This document shows positions 37,011-45,498 of a stretch of 64,000 bases of DNA, one piece after another. Source of the stretch: Dyadobacter subterraneus. GTDB lineage: Bacteria > Bacteroidota > Bacteroidia > Cytophagales > Spirosomataceae. Location of the stretch: positions 867,573 through 931,572 of the forward strand of contig NZ_JACYGY010000002.1 of NCBI RefSeq assembly GCF_015221875.1, in the 5' to 3' direction. The translations under genes and the position numbers were made by a program. Position 1 is the stretch's first letter, and the number at the start of each line of letters is the position of its first letter. The notes beneath the pieces are model-generated. The model ran no database searches. It had not been told where the DNA came from and saw only the letters and a list, made by a program, of their open reading frames with translations.

Positions 37011-38408
37011 ATGTATCCCATTGTTTTGTTGTCAGTTCTTGGAATCGTAACACTCTTCTTAGGGTTCTCGAAATCGAAGAATATCTTATTGCCAGCTGTT
37101 CTGCTTTTCCTTGCTGTTGCACTGGCAGGTAATTTCTTTGAGTGGAACAAAGGGCCGCTGTTATATTTTTACGATATGTTCCGGGTTGATAACCTGACAT
37201 TAGCTTTTAACGGCATCATACTGGCTTCTGCTTTTATGATCGTTGCCATTTCAGGAGGTTTTCAGGACAATGCAGAAGCGGAACCAGCTGAATATTATGC
37301 GTTAATGCTTTTCTCTCTGGTTGGTGCCATCATGATGGTTGGGTTTGAACATTTGATCATGCTTTTCATTGGTGTTGAAATTCTTTCCGTTGCCATGTAT
37401 GTACTTACAGGTAGCAACAAACGTAATTTACGTTCGAATGAAGCTGCATTGAAATACTTTTTGATGGGAGCTTTTGCAACGGGTATCATGCTTTTTGGTA
37501 TGACATTGCTTTACGGAGCTACCGGTTCATTCAAATTAAATGAAATTCAGGCTTTTGTTTCTACAACACAGCAAGCTGCTCCTTCTTATATTTTGTATGC
37601 AGGATTATTATTGCTGCTGATTGGTATGTTATTCAAAGTTTCTGCCGCACCTTTCCACTTCTGGACGCCGGATGTATATGAAGGAGCGCCGACGATTTTT
37701 ACAACATTTATGTCAACAATCGTAAAGACAGCAGGTTTTGCGGCACTTTACAGATTATTATCACATTCATTTACCGGAGTATATGGTTTCTGGTGGCTGG
37801 TAATTGCCATGATCGCTATTCTTACTTTATTGGTTGGAAATATCGGAGCAACTACACAGAATAGCTTTAAACGGATGATGGCGTATTCCGGGATTTCGCA
37901 CGCTGGTTATTTGCTGATCGCGTTAACGGCACTTTCGAAACCGACGCAAAACGCCATTGTGTTCTATTCGTTAGCTTATTCACTTTCAACAATCGCTGCT
38001 TTTGGTGTATTGATGTTAGTATCAAAAGAAAAGACATTCGAAGGTCAGCCGGATGAGCGTTATGATGCATTCAACGGATTAGCTAAGAATAATCCTTTCC
38101 TGGCATTTGTGGTAACGGTATCCATGTTATCGCTTGCCGGAATTCCATTAACAGCTGGTTTCTGGGGGAAATTCTTTGTGTTCAGCAGCGCCGCCGACAG
38201 AGGGATTATCTGGGTGCCTGCCATAGCGGTTTTAATGTCTGTTGTTGGTATTTATTACTACTTCCGTGTAATTATCGCATCTTACCTGAAAGAAGGTGAT
38301 ATCGCTGAAATTCGTGTTGCCCCGTTTTATAAAATCGTTTTAATCGTGGCTACGGTCCTTACCATCGTTTTCGGTTTGGCTCCTGGTTTGCTGGAAGGAA
38401 TTTTTTAA
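37011..38408 (+). CDS. nuoN: NADH-quinone oxidoreductase subunit N
   Basis: The third antiporter-like subunit of complex I, 465 residues with about 13-14 hydrophobic segments. Motifs: HLIMLFIGVEILSVAMYVL carries the conserved glutamate, KVSAAPFHFWTPDVYEGAPT the lysine-bearing helix pattern specific for NuoN (compare TWLPDAMAGPTP in NuoL), and NSFKRMMAYSGISHAGY. It closes the nuoKLMN block, and a hairpin terminator follows. Quinone-proximal NuoN completes the pump set, so this block encodes four of the seven membrane subunits; the rest must be encoded elsewhere. Identification secure. Confidence 0.96.
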   Translation: MYPIVLLSVLGIVTLFLGFSKSKNILLPAVLLFLAVALAGNFFEWNKGPLLYFYDMFRVDNLTLAFNGIILASAFMIVAISGGFQDNAEAEPAEYYALMLFSLVGAIMMVGFEHLIMLFIGVEILSVAMYVLTGSNKRNLRSNEAALKYFLMGAFATGIMLFGMTLLYGATGSFKLNEIQAFVSTTQQAAPSYILYAGLLLLLIGMLFKVSAAPFHFWTPDVYEGAPTIFTTFMSTIVKTAGFAALYRLLSHSFTGVYGFWWLVIAMIAILTLLVGNIGATTQNSFKRMMAYSGISHAGYLLIALTALSKPTQNAIVFYSLAYSLSTIAAFGVLMLVSKEKTFEGQPDERYDAFNGLAKNNPFLAFVVTVSMLSLAGIPLTAGFWGKFFVFSSAADRGIIWVPAIAVLMSVVGIYYYFRVIIASYLKEGDIAEIRVAPFYKIVLIVATVLTIVFGLAPGLLEGIF

Positions 38409-38429
38409 GATATAAATTTTAATAGTTGA

Positions 38430-38461
38430 GAGAGCTGCACTTTGGTGTGGCTCTTTTTTTG
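38430..38461 (+). terminator. Terminator after nuoN
   Basis: Imperfect stem agagctgcac / gtgtggctct with a small loop, followed by eight T residues, 22 bases past the nuoN stop. Confidence 0.75.
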
Positions 38462-38559
38462 TTACTTTTTATCTAAAATCCCGTAAGAATAAAACAGTCT
38501 CCCACAACGTTCCTGAAAATCTTCATTAGTCCATAATTACACGCTTAATTATTGTTACT

Positions 38560-39771
38560 ATGAAAGATTTCTCTTCTCATGAAGTACCTCAGTTTAATGA
38601 AGATTTTAGAAAGTCACATTATCACCAGAATCTTATCAATTTCAGTCCGGAAGAACTTTTGGATCGCGAGCCGGTTACTTTGGATACCAAAAATATCAGT
38701 GAATTTATAAGAAATAAAAGAATCCTGATTACCGGAGCAGGTGGATCCATTGGGAGAAATCTTGTAAAACAGATTATATTATTTAAACCTAAAAGACTCA
38801 TTTTAATTGATAAGTGCGAATCTGCCATATATGAATTGGATGAAGAAATAAGGGAACTGCGTATATCGGGAATTGAAATTGTTTCTTTCATCGGTGATGT
38901 TGCGGATCGTAAGCGAATGAAACCTTTATTTCAAAAAAATCAACCTCAAATCATTTTTCACGCTGCGGCTAACAAACATGTGCCTCTCCTGGAAAAGAAT
39001 GCCTACGAAGCAATCAAAACAAATATTTTTGGAACAAAAGTCCTGGCCGATCTGGCTGTTGACTATTGGGTAGAAAAATTTATTTTCATATCAACGGATA
39101 AAGCTGTGAATCCCTCAAATGTGATGGGTGTAACAAAAAGATTTGCTGAAATAATTTTACAAAATCTCAACAAAACGAATAATACTACACAATTCATCGT
39201 GACAAGATTTGGGAATGTTTTGGGGACAAAGGGATCCGTAGTTCCGGTTTTTAAAAAACAAATTGCCAAAGGCGGCCCGGTTGAAATTACACATGCCAAA
39301 GTAAAACGTTATTTTATTACCATGAATGAGGCATGCCAGCTAGTCCTTGAAGCAGGAGCAACAGGTCATGCAAATGAGATATTTATATTAGATATGGGAG
39401 AGCTGGTGCCGTTGACAGCACTGGCAGAAAAAATGATCCGGTTATCCGGTCTTCAACCGGATGTTGACATTAAAATTATCTATATCGGTTTACGGGCAGG
39501 CGAAAAACTTATTGAAGAGAGATTGAGAAATGATGAAATTGATACTCCAACGCATCATCCAAAATTAAGGATCGCACAATTAGCAGCTGTGCACAGTTTT
39601 GAAGTTGACACCGTTTTGAACAAACTGGAAAAAGCACTTGATTCCGGAGAGGATAATGAAATGATATTGATTCTGAAAGACGCAATCCCGGAATATATCA
39701 GCCATAATTCAGAATTTGAAAAACTTGATATACTCCGGGCTGCGAAAGTTGAAAAGATTATTATGGAATAA
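38560..39771 (+). CDS. FlaA1/CapD-like nucleotide-sugar dehydratase, short soluble form
   Basis: The 403-residue protein matches the catalytic half of FlaA1/CapD/WbpM-type UDP-GlcNAc 4,6-dehydratases. It has the linker EELLDREPVTLDT typical of this group, the NAD(P)-binding TGAGGSIG (58-65), FHAAANKHVPLLE, and STDKAVNPSNVMGVTKR, in which methionine takes the usual tyrosine position before the lysine, as known for this subfamily. Long CapD/WbpM proteins have an N-terminal membrane domain of about 250 residues; it is absent here, with about 50 polar residues instead. Likely product: a 4-keto-6-deoxy sugar nucleotide for a surface glycan. No other glycan genes are adjacent. Its 3' end overlaps the convergent esterase gene by 11 bp. 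Confidence 0.85.
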   Translation: MKDFSSHEVPQFNEDFRKSHYHQNLINFSPEELLDREPVTLDTKNISEFIRNKRILITGAGGSIGRNLVKQIILFKPKRLILIDKCESAIYELDEEIRELRISGIEIVSFIGDVADRKRMKPLFQKNQPQIIFHAAANKHVPLLEKNAYEAIKTNIFGTKVLADLAVDYWVEKFIFISTDKAVNPSNVMGVTKRFAEIILQNLNKTNNTTQFIVTRFGNVLGTKGSVVPVFKKQIAKGGPVEITHAKVKRYFITMNEACQLVLEAGATGHANEIFILDMGELVPLTALAEKMIRLSGLQPDVDIKIIYIGLRAGEKLIEERLRNDEIDTPTHHPKLRIAQLAAVHSFEVDTVLNKLEKALDSGEDNEMILILKDAIPEYISHNSEFEKLDILRAAKVEKIIME

Positions 39772-40657
39772 ACTGATTTGTTTTCATCCAATTGATACAG
39801 CGTGTAAACCACTCGTCAAATGGCGGAGTTTTCAAATAGCCATGCTCACCTTTTGAATAAATATGAAGCTCGGAAGGACTTTTAAATTTATTCAAAGCTT
39901 CATAAAACATAAGGCTGTTTGAAACAGGAACGACGGTGTCGTCTCCGGCATGCGTAATAAATGCAGGCGGCGTTGATTGGTTAACCTGGAATTCATTTGA
40001 AAAATATTTTATCTGATCGTCGGTTGCCGATGACCCGATCAAATTACTGCGTGAACCTTTGTGACTTGGCGCTTCCAGAAAACTGATTACGGGATAAACC
40101 AGAACCATGAAATTCGGTCGCACACTTGTTTTTTCTTTGTTTTCAATAAGTGATTTGTCAAAATGAGTTCCGGCAGTTGCAGCTAAATGTCCGCCAGCCG
40201 AAAATCCCATAATTCCGATTTTACTCGTATCAACATTCCATTCTTTTGCCCTTTCGCGTACGGTTTTTATCGCCTGCTGCGCATCCTGCAAAGGTCCAAT
40301 ACTTTTATCCCTCATGATCTTATCACTAGGCAAACGGTATTTCAAAACAAAAGCTGCGATTCCTTGTCGATTAAATGCCTGGGCTACTTCATAACCTTCA
40401 CGGTCAATAACCAAAACACCATAACCCCCGCCCGGACAAATAACAACTGCGGCTCCGTTACTCTGGCCAACAGGGGGAAGAAAAACGGAAAGTGTTGGTT
40501 TTGAAACATTTCTGACCACACCTTTTGTATTCGTTTCTTCATTAGCTGCTTCCTTCGCATTAGGTATTGCGCCGGGGTATAACGGGATTTCTTTCTGAGC
40601 AAAACTTGGGAAAATGAACGCGGTCAGAAAAATGAATGATAAAAGAGATTTACGCAT
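39761..40657 (-). CDS. Secreted alpha/beta hydrolase (acetylxylan-esterase-like)
   Basis: A 298-residue exported serine hydrolase with a signal peptide (cleavage near SFA-Q, about 20). The oxyanion-hole motif is VICPGGGYGVL and the nucleophile elbow is GFSAGGHLA, with a serine near 165. The acid is in HAGDDTVVP and the base histidine in EHGY near 275. The GGGY segment and AYxxx sequence around YPGAIPNAKE are common in Bacteroidota esterases found with polysaccharide-degrading enzymes (acetylxylan esterase or endo-xylanase-annotated proteins). Substrate is inferred only by that similarity. It runs opposite to the dehydratase gene and is followed upstream by the SDR gene on the same strand (30 bp), possibly an operon. 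Confidence 0.85.
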   Translation of the reverse strand: MRKSLLSFIFLTAFIFPSFAQKEIPLYPGAIPNAKEAANEETNTKGVVRNVSKPTLSVFLPPVGQSNGAAVVICPGGGYGVLVIDREGYEVAQAFNRQGIAAFVLKYRLPSDKIMRDKSIGPLQDAQQAIKTVRERAKEWNVDTSKIGIMGFSAGGHLAATAGTHFDKSLIENKEKTSVRPNFMVLVYPVISFLEAPSHKGSRSNLIGSSATDDQIKYFSNEFQVNQSTPPAFITHAGDDTVVPVSNSLMFYEALNKFKSPSELHIYSKGEHGYLKTPPFDEWFTRCINWMKTNQFIP

Positions 40658-40687
40658 AATCAGATTTCAGAAAGATTCTATTGAAAT

Positions 40688-41473
40688 TTAGTCAGTAATC
40701 GCACGGTCCAAATGGACATAACCGCCATCCACATGAATCAATTGTCCCGTTGTATGGCTTGAACGCGCAGAAAGCAAAAATGCAGTCATGTTAGCAATTT
40801 CCTCGGCCGTCGTCATTCTTTGTCCCAATGGAATTTTGCTTTCGATCGAAGCAAGTTTTTCCTCAGGATTAGGTAACGTCTGAATCCATTTTTCATATAA
40901 CGGGGTATAACATTCTGCTACAATAATCGCGTTAACCCGAATACCATAAGGTAACAATTCCACCGCCCATTCACGCGTCAGTGCACTGCGTCCGCCATTT
41001 GCAGCGGCATAAGCCGAAGTTCCGCCCTGACCGGTTTCTGCTGTTTTTGATCCGATATTTAAAATAGAACCTTTTGATTTTTTCAAAGCCGGCAAAGCAT
41101 GGTGAACAATCAGATAATAATGGATTAAATTACTATGAAGACTTTGGATGAATTTTTCATAACTGCCATGTTCCAGTCCGACACCGTCATTAACGCCTGC
41201 GTTATTGACAACGCCCTCAATTCTGCCAAATGTATCTTCAATTAATTTAACAGCTCTTTCACACTCTTCTGGTTTGGATAATTCTGCTGTAACCTGAAAA
41301 GCACGACCGCCTTCCTGTTCTATTTCCGCAACGGCTAATAAATTATCTTCTTCGTTTCTTCCTATAATAACAGGTATTGCACCTTCCCAGGCCAGCACAT
41401 TGGCAATTCCTTTTCCAATCCCTTTTGCACCTCCGGTTACAATGATCACCTTATCCTTAAGCTCTAAATCCAT
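40688..41473 (-). CDS. Short-chain dehydrogenase/reductase (L-fucose dehydrogenase-like)
   Basis: A 261-residue classical SDR. Rossmann motif TGGAKGIG (13-20), NNAG (90-93), catalytic S142 (GSK) and Y155 are present. The lysine expected four residues after the tyrosine is asparagine: the sequence reads Y155-A-A-A-N159, checked at codon level (tat gcc gct gca aat). The PLYEKW segment and the HVDGGYVHLDRA C-terminus resemble L-fucose (2,6-dideoxy/6-deoxy sugar) dehydrogenases of bacterial fucose breakdown, but that is by memory of similar sequences. The esterase gene follows on the same strand, 30 bp away. The Asn substitution makes activity uncertain. Confidence 0.85.
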   Translation of the reverse strand: MDLELKDKVIIVTGGAKGIGKGIANVLAWEGAIPVIIGRNEEDNLLAVAEIEQEGGRAFQVTAELSKPEECERAVKLIEDTFGRIEGVVNNAGVNDGVGLEHGSYEKFIQSLHSNLIHYYLIVHHALPALKKSKGSILNIGSKTAETGQGGTSAYAAANGGRSALTREWAVELLPYGIRVNAIIVAECYTPLYEKWIQTLPNPEEKLASIESKIPLGQRMTTAEEIANMTAFLLSARSSHTTGQLIHVDGGYVHLDRAITD

Positions 41474-41937
41474 GTTTTGCTGGTTCTAATGTTTTTCTAA
41501 TTTTAATATAATTTACTTATTATTACATTTAATAATACGTGAGATCACCGTAAATGGGTCTCTGCTGCTTCTGAAACCAGCCTCATTCAAAGATTTATTT
41601 TTTTTACTCAGTGAGTCACAAACAAATTAAGACAATTTGCAGTAAAATTTACCCACAAAATTTGATATCAATTTAATAAGGATAAGCTTCCGGGAACTAT
41701 TCTATCAAATTGGACCTTTCTATGTAAATTGTATTAATAACGATTAATTAATATAATATTTACAAGAAAATAAAATGATATTAATTGTCTTTCAGCTTCG
41801 GACAATCTAAAAAAAAGAACTAGTTTTGTGTAACATCGAAAAAGAACAATTGTTTTTTTGGTATATTATTAAGAGAAATAATTGAACTCTTTCGTTTTGA
41901 AAGAAATTTTGAATACAAAATAACCCTTGATAATAGA
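41474..41937. other. Long AT-rich intergenic region, no gene seen
   Basis: This 464-bp gap lies between divergent genes (SDR left, alpha/beta hydrolase right) and is very AT-rich. TAGTTTTG at 41821-41828 fits the -7 consensus, but no well-placed -33 TTTG precedes it, so I keep it as a weak promoter guess for the hydrolase. I found no plausible ORF, no clear hairpin and no repeat related to the others in the window. Confidence 0.45.
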
Positions 41938-42711
41938 ATGAAATATACGGTACATGCAGAAGGCAAGTTTCAATTTATCGACGAAGGAAAGGGCGAAACA
42001 TTATTGCTGTTGCATGGCCTTTTCGGTGCTTTGAGTAATTGGGATGGCATCATTGAATGCTTTTCGGATCGCTATCGTGTGATTATTCCTTTGCTCCCTA
42101 TTTATGAACTTCCTCCACGCGAGGCAGGTTTAGACGCACTTTTGTCGTTCCTGGAAGAGTTTGTTGCCTTTAAAAATCTGACAAATGTTACTGTTCTGGG
42201 AAATTCTCTGGGTGGTCATATTGGTTTGTTATATACACTTAAAAACCAGGAAAACGTTACACGTCTGGTGCTAACGGGTAGTTCCGGACTTTTTGAAAAT
42301 TCGATGGGCGGTTCTTTTCCAAAAAGAGGAAGCTACGAATATATACGTGAACGCGTTGCTTATACATTTTACGATCCGGAAGTTGCGACCAAAGATTTGA
42401 TTGACGAAGTTTTTGAAACGACTTCGAGCATTCCTAAATGTATGAGTATTGTCGGAATTGCCAAATCCGCACAGCGTCACAATCTGGCAAAAGATCTGCA
42501 TAAAATTAAAGTGCCGACGTTACTTGTCTGGGGTTTAAATGATACCATTACACCGCCGCATGTAGGTTATGAATTTAACCGTTTGATCGCAGGATCGGAA
42601 TTGCACTTTATAGATAAGTGTTGTCATGCACCAATGATGGAACATCCTGACAAATTTAACGTTATAGTAGAAAGCTTTTTAGAAAAACATGCATCAGTTC
42701 CGGTGGAATAG
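41938..42711 (+). CDS. Alpha/beta-fold hydrolase
   Basis: A 257-residue cytoplasmic hydrolase with the canonical triad: HGLFGALSNWD oxyanion loop near 29, nucleophile in GNSLGGH (serine near 91), acid aspartate in GLNDTITPP near 202 and histidine in CCHAPMMEHP near 228. The layout resembles meta-cleavage-product hydrolases and proline iminopeptidase-like enzymes, but no substrate can be assigned. A short hairpin terminator follows directly, so it is a single-gene unit behind the long AT-rich gap. Present as an ordinary ATG-started gene; nothing unusual in composition. Confidence 0.88.
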   Translation: MKYTVHAEGKFQFIDEGKGETLLLLHGLFGALSNWDGIIECFSDRYRVIIPLLPIYELPPREAGLDALLSFLEEFVAFKNLTNVTVLGNSLGGHIGLLYTLKNQENVTRLVLTGSSGLFENSMGGSFPKRGSYEYIRERVAYTFYDPEVATKDLIDEVFETTSSIPKCMSIVGIAKSAQRHNLAKDLHKIKVPTLLVWGLNDTITPPHVGYEFNRLIAGSELHFIDKCCHAPMMEHPDKFNVIVESFLEKHASVPVE

Positions 42712-42718
42712 TCATTTT

Positions 42719-42747
42719 TTAAAGAGCCTTTAACGGCTCTTTTTTAT
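42719..42747 (+). terminator. Terminator after the alpha/beta hydrolase gene
   Basis: Stem aaagagcc / ggctcttt with loop tttaac and a T run, starting about eight bases past the stop codon. Confidence 0.85.
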
Positions 42748-42825
42748 TTTACAGAATATTCTTTTATACGAAAGTTGACAGGTATTTGATTTTTTTATAG
42801 ATTCGATAAAAACACTCTTTCAGTT

Positions 42826-43497
42826 ATGCTAGCTGCAACGTTAATTAATCCCATGATACCAATACTGAAACTTACCGATACGGTAGGTACGGCATTGGAT
42901 TGGATGGATGAGTTTCGTACCCGGCAGCTTGTCGTGGCCGATTCAGGTTTGTATAAGGGGATTGTGTCGGAAGATATTCTTTTTGACATATCCGATACAA
43001 CCCAGCCGCTTTCCAGAATAATCATTCAACACGAAGATGTTTTTGCTGCCGAAGACAATCATCCTTATGAGTTATTGAGACTTGTTACCCAGTTTTCGCT
43101 GGATGTTGTTCCGGTTGTTAATGAAAATAAAAATGTCACCGGGACTATTCTGGTGAGAGATCTGGTTGAGCGTTTTGTAAGTGAGCTTGGAATTCAGGAA
43201 AAAGGAGCCGTTCTGGTTTTGAAAATTGCGGAGAGAGATTATTCTTTATCTGAAATCAGCAGACTGATTGAATCAAACGGAACCAAGGTTTTAAGCAGTT
43301 ATTATTCTTCGAGTGAATCACTGCATCCGGCAGATACTTCTTTGCTGACTTTGAAATTAAACCGTACCAATATTAATCCGATTATTGCCACTTTGGAGCG
43401 TTTTGGATACGATATTGAAGAAGCGCATGCCAACGATCCGATCGAAAGTGTTGATCAGGAACGCCTTGATATGTTACTTCGCTATTTAGCTACATAA
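42826..43497 (+). CDS. CBS-domain protein with C-terminal regulatory domain
   Basis: The 223-residue protein has a CBS pair (about 5-130): NPMIPILKLTDTVGTALDWM opens the first and LVTQFSLDVVPVVNENKNVTGTILVRDLVERF closes the second. The C-terminal roughly 90 residues (EKGAVLVLKIAERDYSLSEI to the end) have the beta-alpha-beta pattern of an ACT-like domain. Adenosyl-ligand sensing by CBS pairs is known; here no enzyme domain is fused. nadK follows after 79 bp on the same strand, a neighbour often seen in Bacteroidota, which hints at adenylate-sensing near NADP synthesis; that link is inference. Confidence 0.8.
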   Translation: MLAATLINPMIPILKLTDTVGTALDWMDEFRTRQLVVADSGLYKGIVSEDILFDISDTTQPLSRIIIQHEDVFAAEDNHPYELLRLVTQFSLDVVPVVNENKNVTGTILVRDLVERFVSELGIQEKGAVLVLKIAERDYSLSEISRLIESNGTKVLSSYYSSSESLHPADTSLLTLKLNRTNINPIIATLERFGYDIEEAHANDPIESVDQERLDMLLRYLAT

Positions 43498-43576
43498 TAT
43501 TCTCGGAATAGTACATTGCCAATCGGCATTTTGTCCCGTATCTTGCGGACTAAAAGGATCACATACTTTTTCTTTC

Positions 43577-44452
43577 ATGAAAATAGCAATTCACGGACGC
43601 AACTTTAATGAGTCTGCTCGCCCGTTCATAGAATCTATGTTCAGTGAGTTAGCGCGTCGGAAAATTGACGTGCAGCTTTCCGAGCCGTTCCGATCCTTTT
43701 TGGATAAACAAGGCATTCAGCATTTTTCGCATATGGTTTATGGAAACCCTGACGAACTTTGTAATGCCCGAATGGTTGTGAGCATGGGTGGAGACGGCAC
43801 TTTGCTGGAAACAATTTCTCATGTAGGCAAAAGACGGATTCCCGTTATTGGTATCAATGTGGGCCGTCTGGGATTTCTGGCGACGGTTTCTCCTGAGCGG
43901 ATTTCTGATATGATTGAGGCGCTTGAAAATAATCAATACAAAATTGATGAAAGAACGCTCGTAAAAGTTGAATCCAATATTGATTTGTTTGAAGGAAGAA
44001 ATTTCGGATTGAATGATTTTACGATCACAAAAACCGATACCGCTTCCATGATTACGGTTCATACGTATCTGAATGATGAATTCCTGAATTCTTATTGGGC
44101 GGATGGATTAATAATTTCTACGCCAACGGGTTCGACTGGGTACTCACTAAGCTGTGGCGGTCCGGTTCTTGTTCCGCATTCTCAAAATTTTATCATTACG
44201 CCCGTAAGTCCGCATAATTTAAATGTGCGCCCGCTGGTTGTTGAAGATTCTTCGGTGATCAGGCTGGAAGTTAAAAGTCGCAGTAACAATTTTCTTGTTT
44301 CCATGGATTCCCGTTCAAGGGTTGTTGACGAGGTAACTGAGCTAACGGTTAGTAAGGCAGATTTTACAGCTCGTTTGATAAAAATGCGCGACGACAGTTT
44401 TCTTGATACCTTACGAAGTAAATTATCGTGGGGATTGGATATGAGAAATTAA
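43577..44452 (+). CDS. nadK: NAD kinase
   Basis: NadK phosphorylates NAD to NADP. The 291-residue protein has the diagnostic GGDGTLLETI (71-80, catalytic aspartate), the NVGRLGFLAT stretch, NDFTITKTDTASM for nucleotide binding, and STPTGSTGYSLSCGGPV, the family fingerprint. Length fits bacterial NadK. The gene follows the CBS-domain gene and precedes the dipeptide epimerase gene, which begins 35 bp after its stop. Cytoplasmic. Identification secure. Confidence 0.97.
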   Translation: MKIAIHGRNFNESARPFIESMFSELARRKIDVQLSEPFRSFLDKQGIQHFSHMVYGNPDELCNARMVVSMGGDGTLLETISHVGKRRIPVIGINVGRLGFLATVSPERISDMIEALENNQYKIDERTLVKVESNIDLFEGRNFGLNDFTITKTDTASMITVHTYLNDEFLNSYWADGLIISTPTGSTGYSLSCGGPVLVPHSQNFIITPVSPHNLNVRPLVVEDSSVIRLEVKSRSNNFLVSMDSRSRVVDEVTELTVSKADFTARLIKMRDDSFLDTLRSKLSWGLDMRN

Positions 44453-44487
44453 ATTATTTCCTTTTTACCTCAATACGCACAACCACC

Positions 44488-45498
44488 ATGCAGCTGATAT
44501 TTCACTCCTTCGATCTTGAATTAAAACACACTTTCACCATTGCGCACGATTCCCGCGATATGCAGCAGACATTAATCGTCGAGCTGAAAAATGGAAATTT
44601 AAGCGGTTTTGGTGAAGCGACTTCCAATCCTTATTACGGCGCTACGATTGAGAAAATGATAACTTCTCTGGAAAGTATCCGTCCACTTATTGAAGAAGAC
44701 AAGCTAACTTCTCCGGAAGAATTATGGGCAAAAGTAAATCCATATCTGAAAGACAATTCCTTTGCACAATGTGCGCTGGATGAAGCTGCTCATGATTTAT
44801 TTGCCAAGAAAAAAGGACAGAAATTGTATGAAACCTGGGATTTGTCTATTGATCGAAATCCGTTGACAAACTTCACGATTGGTATTGATACTGTTGAAAA
44901 AATGGTATCAAAAATGCAGGAACTTCCCTGGCCGATTTATAAAATAAAATTAGGTACTGATGACGATCTCAGGATTGTCAGAGAGTTACGCTCACATACA
45001 ACGGCTGCTTTTCGTGTGGATGCAAATTGTGCATGGTCCGCTGAACAAACGATTAAATTTTCCGGGGAATTAAAAAACCTTGGGGTTGAATTTATTGAAC
45101 AACCTTTGCCGGCGGATGATATTGAAGGAATGAAAAAAGTTTTTTCGGGGAGTGCATTGCCTGTAATCGCTGATGAAAGCTGTATTCTGGAAAGCGATGT
45201 GTTGAAATGTTACGGACTTTTTCATGGGGTGAATATCAAGCTCACCAAATGTGGCGGACTAACTTCTGCCCGGCGAATGATCAAGGAAGCCAAAGATCTT
45301 AATATGACCACAATGGTTGGTTGTATGACGGAATCCAGCGTTGGAATTTCTGCTATTGGCCATTTGCTTCCGCTACTGGATTATGTGGATATGGATGGTT
45401 CTTTACTAATCAAAAATGATCCGGCCACGGGCGTAACTTTTGATTTTGGAAAGGTAATTTACGCTTCCGAAAATGGAACTGGCGCTGTATTGAAATGA
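44488..45498 (+). CDS. Dipeptide epimerase (L-Ala-D/L-Glu epimerase-like)
   Basis: An enolase-superfamily enzyme of 336 residues. I start at the ATG at 44488; the GTG at 44428 overlaps nadK and adds 20 residues without family look. Capping-domain motif LKHTFTIAHDSR opens it. Barrel residues are the KIK pair (YKIKLGTDDD), metal ligands DANCAW, EQPLPADD and ADESC, and the C-terminal lysine in NIKLTKCGG. This set is typical of muconate-lactonizing/dipeptide-epimerase members; the AE epimerase role in murein peptide recycling is the commonest in Bacteroidota. The last ATGA overlaps the following PLP-enzyme gene by four bases, implying coupled translation. Confidence 0.82.
   Translation: MQLIFHSFDLELKHTFTIAHDSRDMQQTLIVELKNGNLSGFGEATSNPYYGATIEKMITSLESIRPLIEEDKLTSPEELWAKVNPYLKDNSFAQCALDEAAHDLFAKKKGQKLYETWDLSIDRNPLTNFTIGIDTVEKMVSKMQELPWPIYKIKLGTDDDLRIVRELRSHTTAAFRVDANCAWSAEQTIKFSGELKNLGVEFIEQPLPADDIEGMKKVFSGSALPVIADESCILESDVLKCYGLFHGVNIKLTKCGGLTSARRMIKEAKDLNMTTMVGCMTESSVGISAIGHLLPLLDYVDMDGSLLIKNDPATGVTFDFGKVIYASENGTGAVLK

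Noticed and set aside
41821..41828. TAGTTTTG as promoter of the alpha/beta hydrolase gene
   Set aside because: The nearest TTG is 33 bases upstream, outside the usual spacing, and such -7 words are frequent by chance in AT-rich DNA.
44428..44487. GTG start for the dipeptide epimerase
   Set aside because: It overlaps nadK and adds residues with no family resemblance before the typical MQL start.
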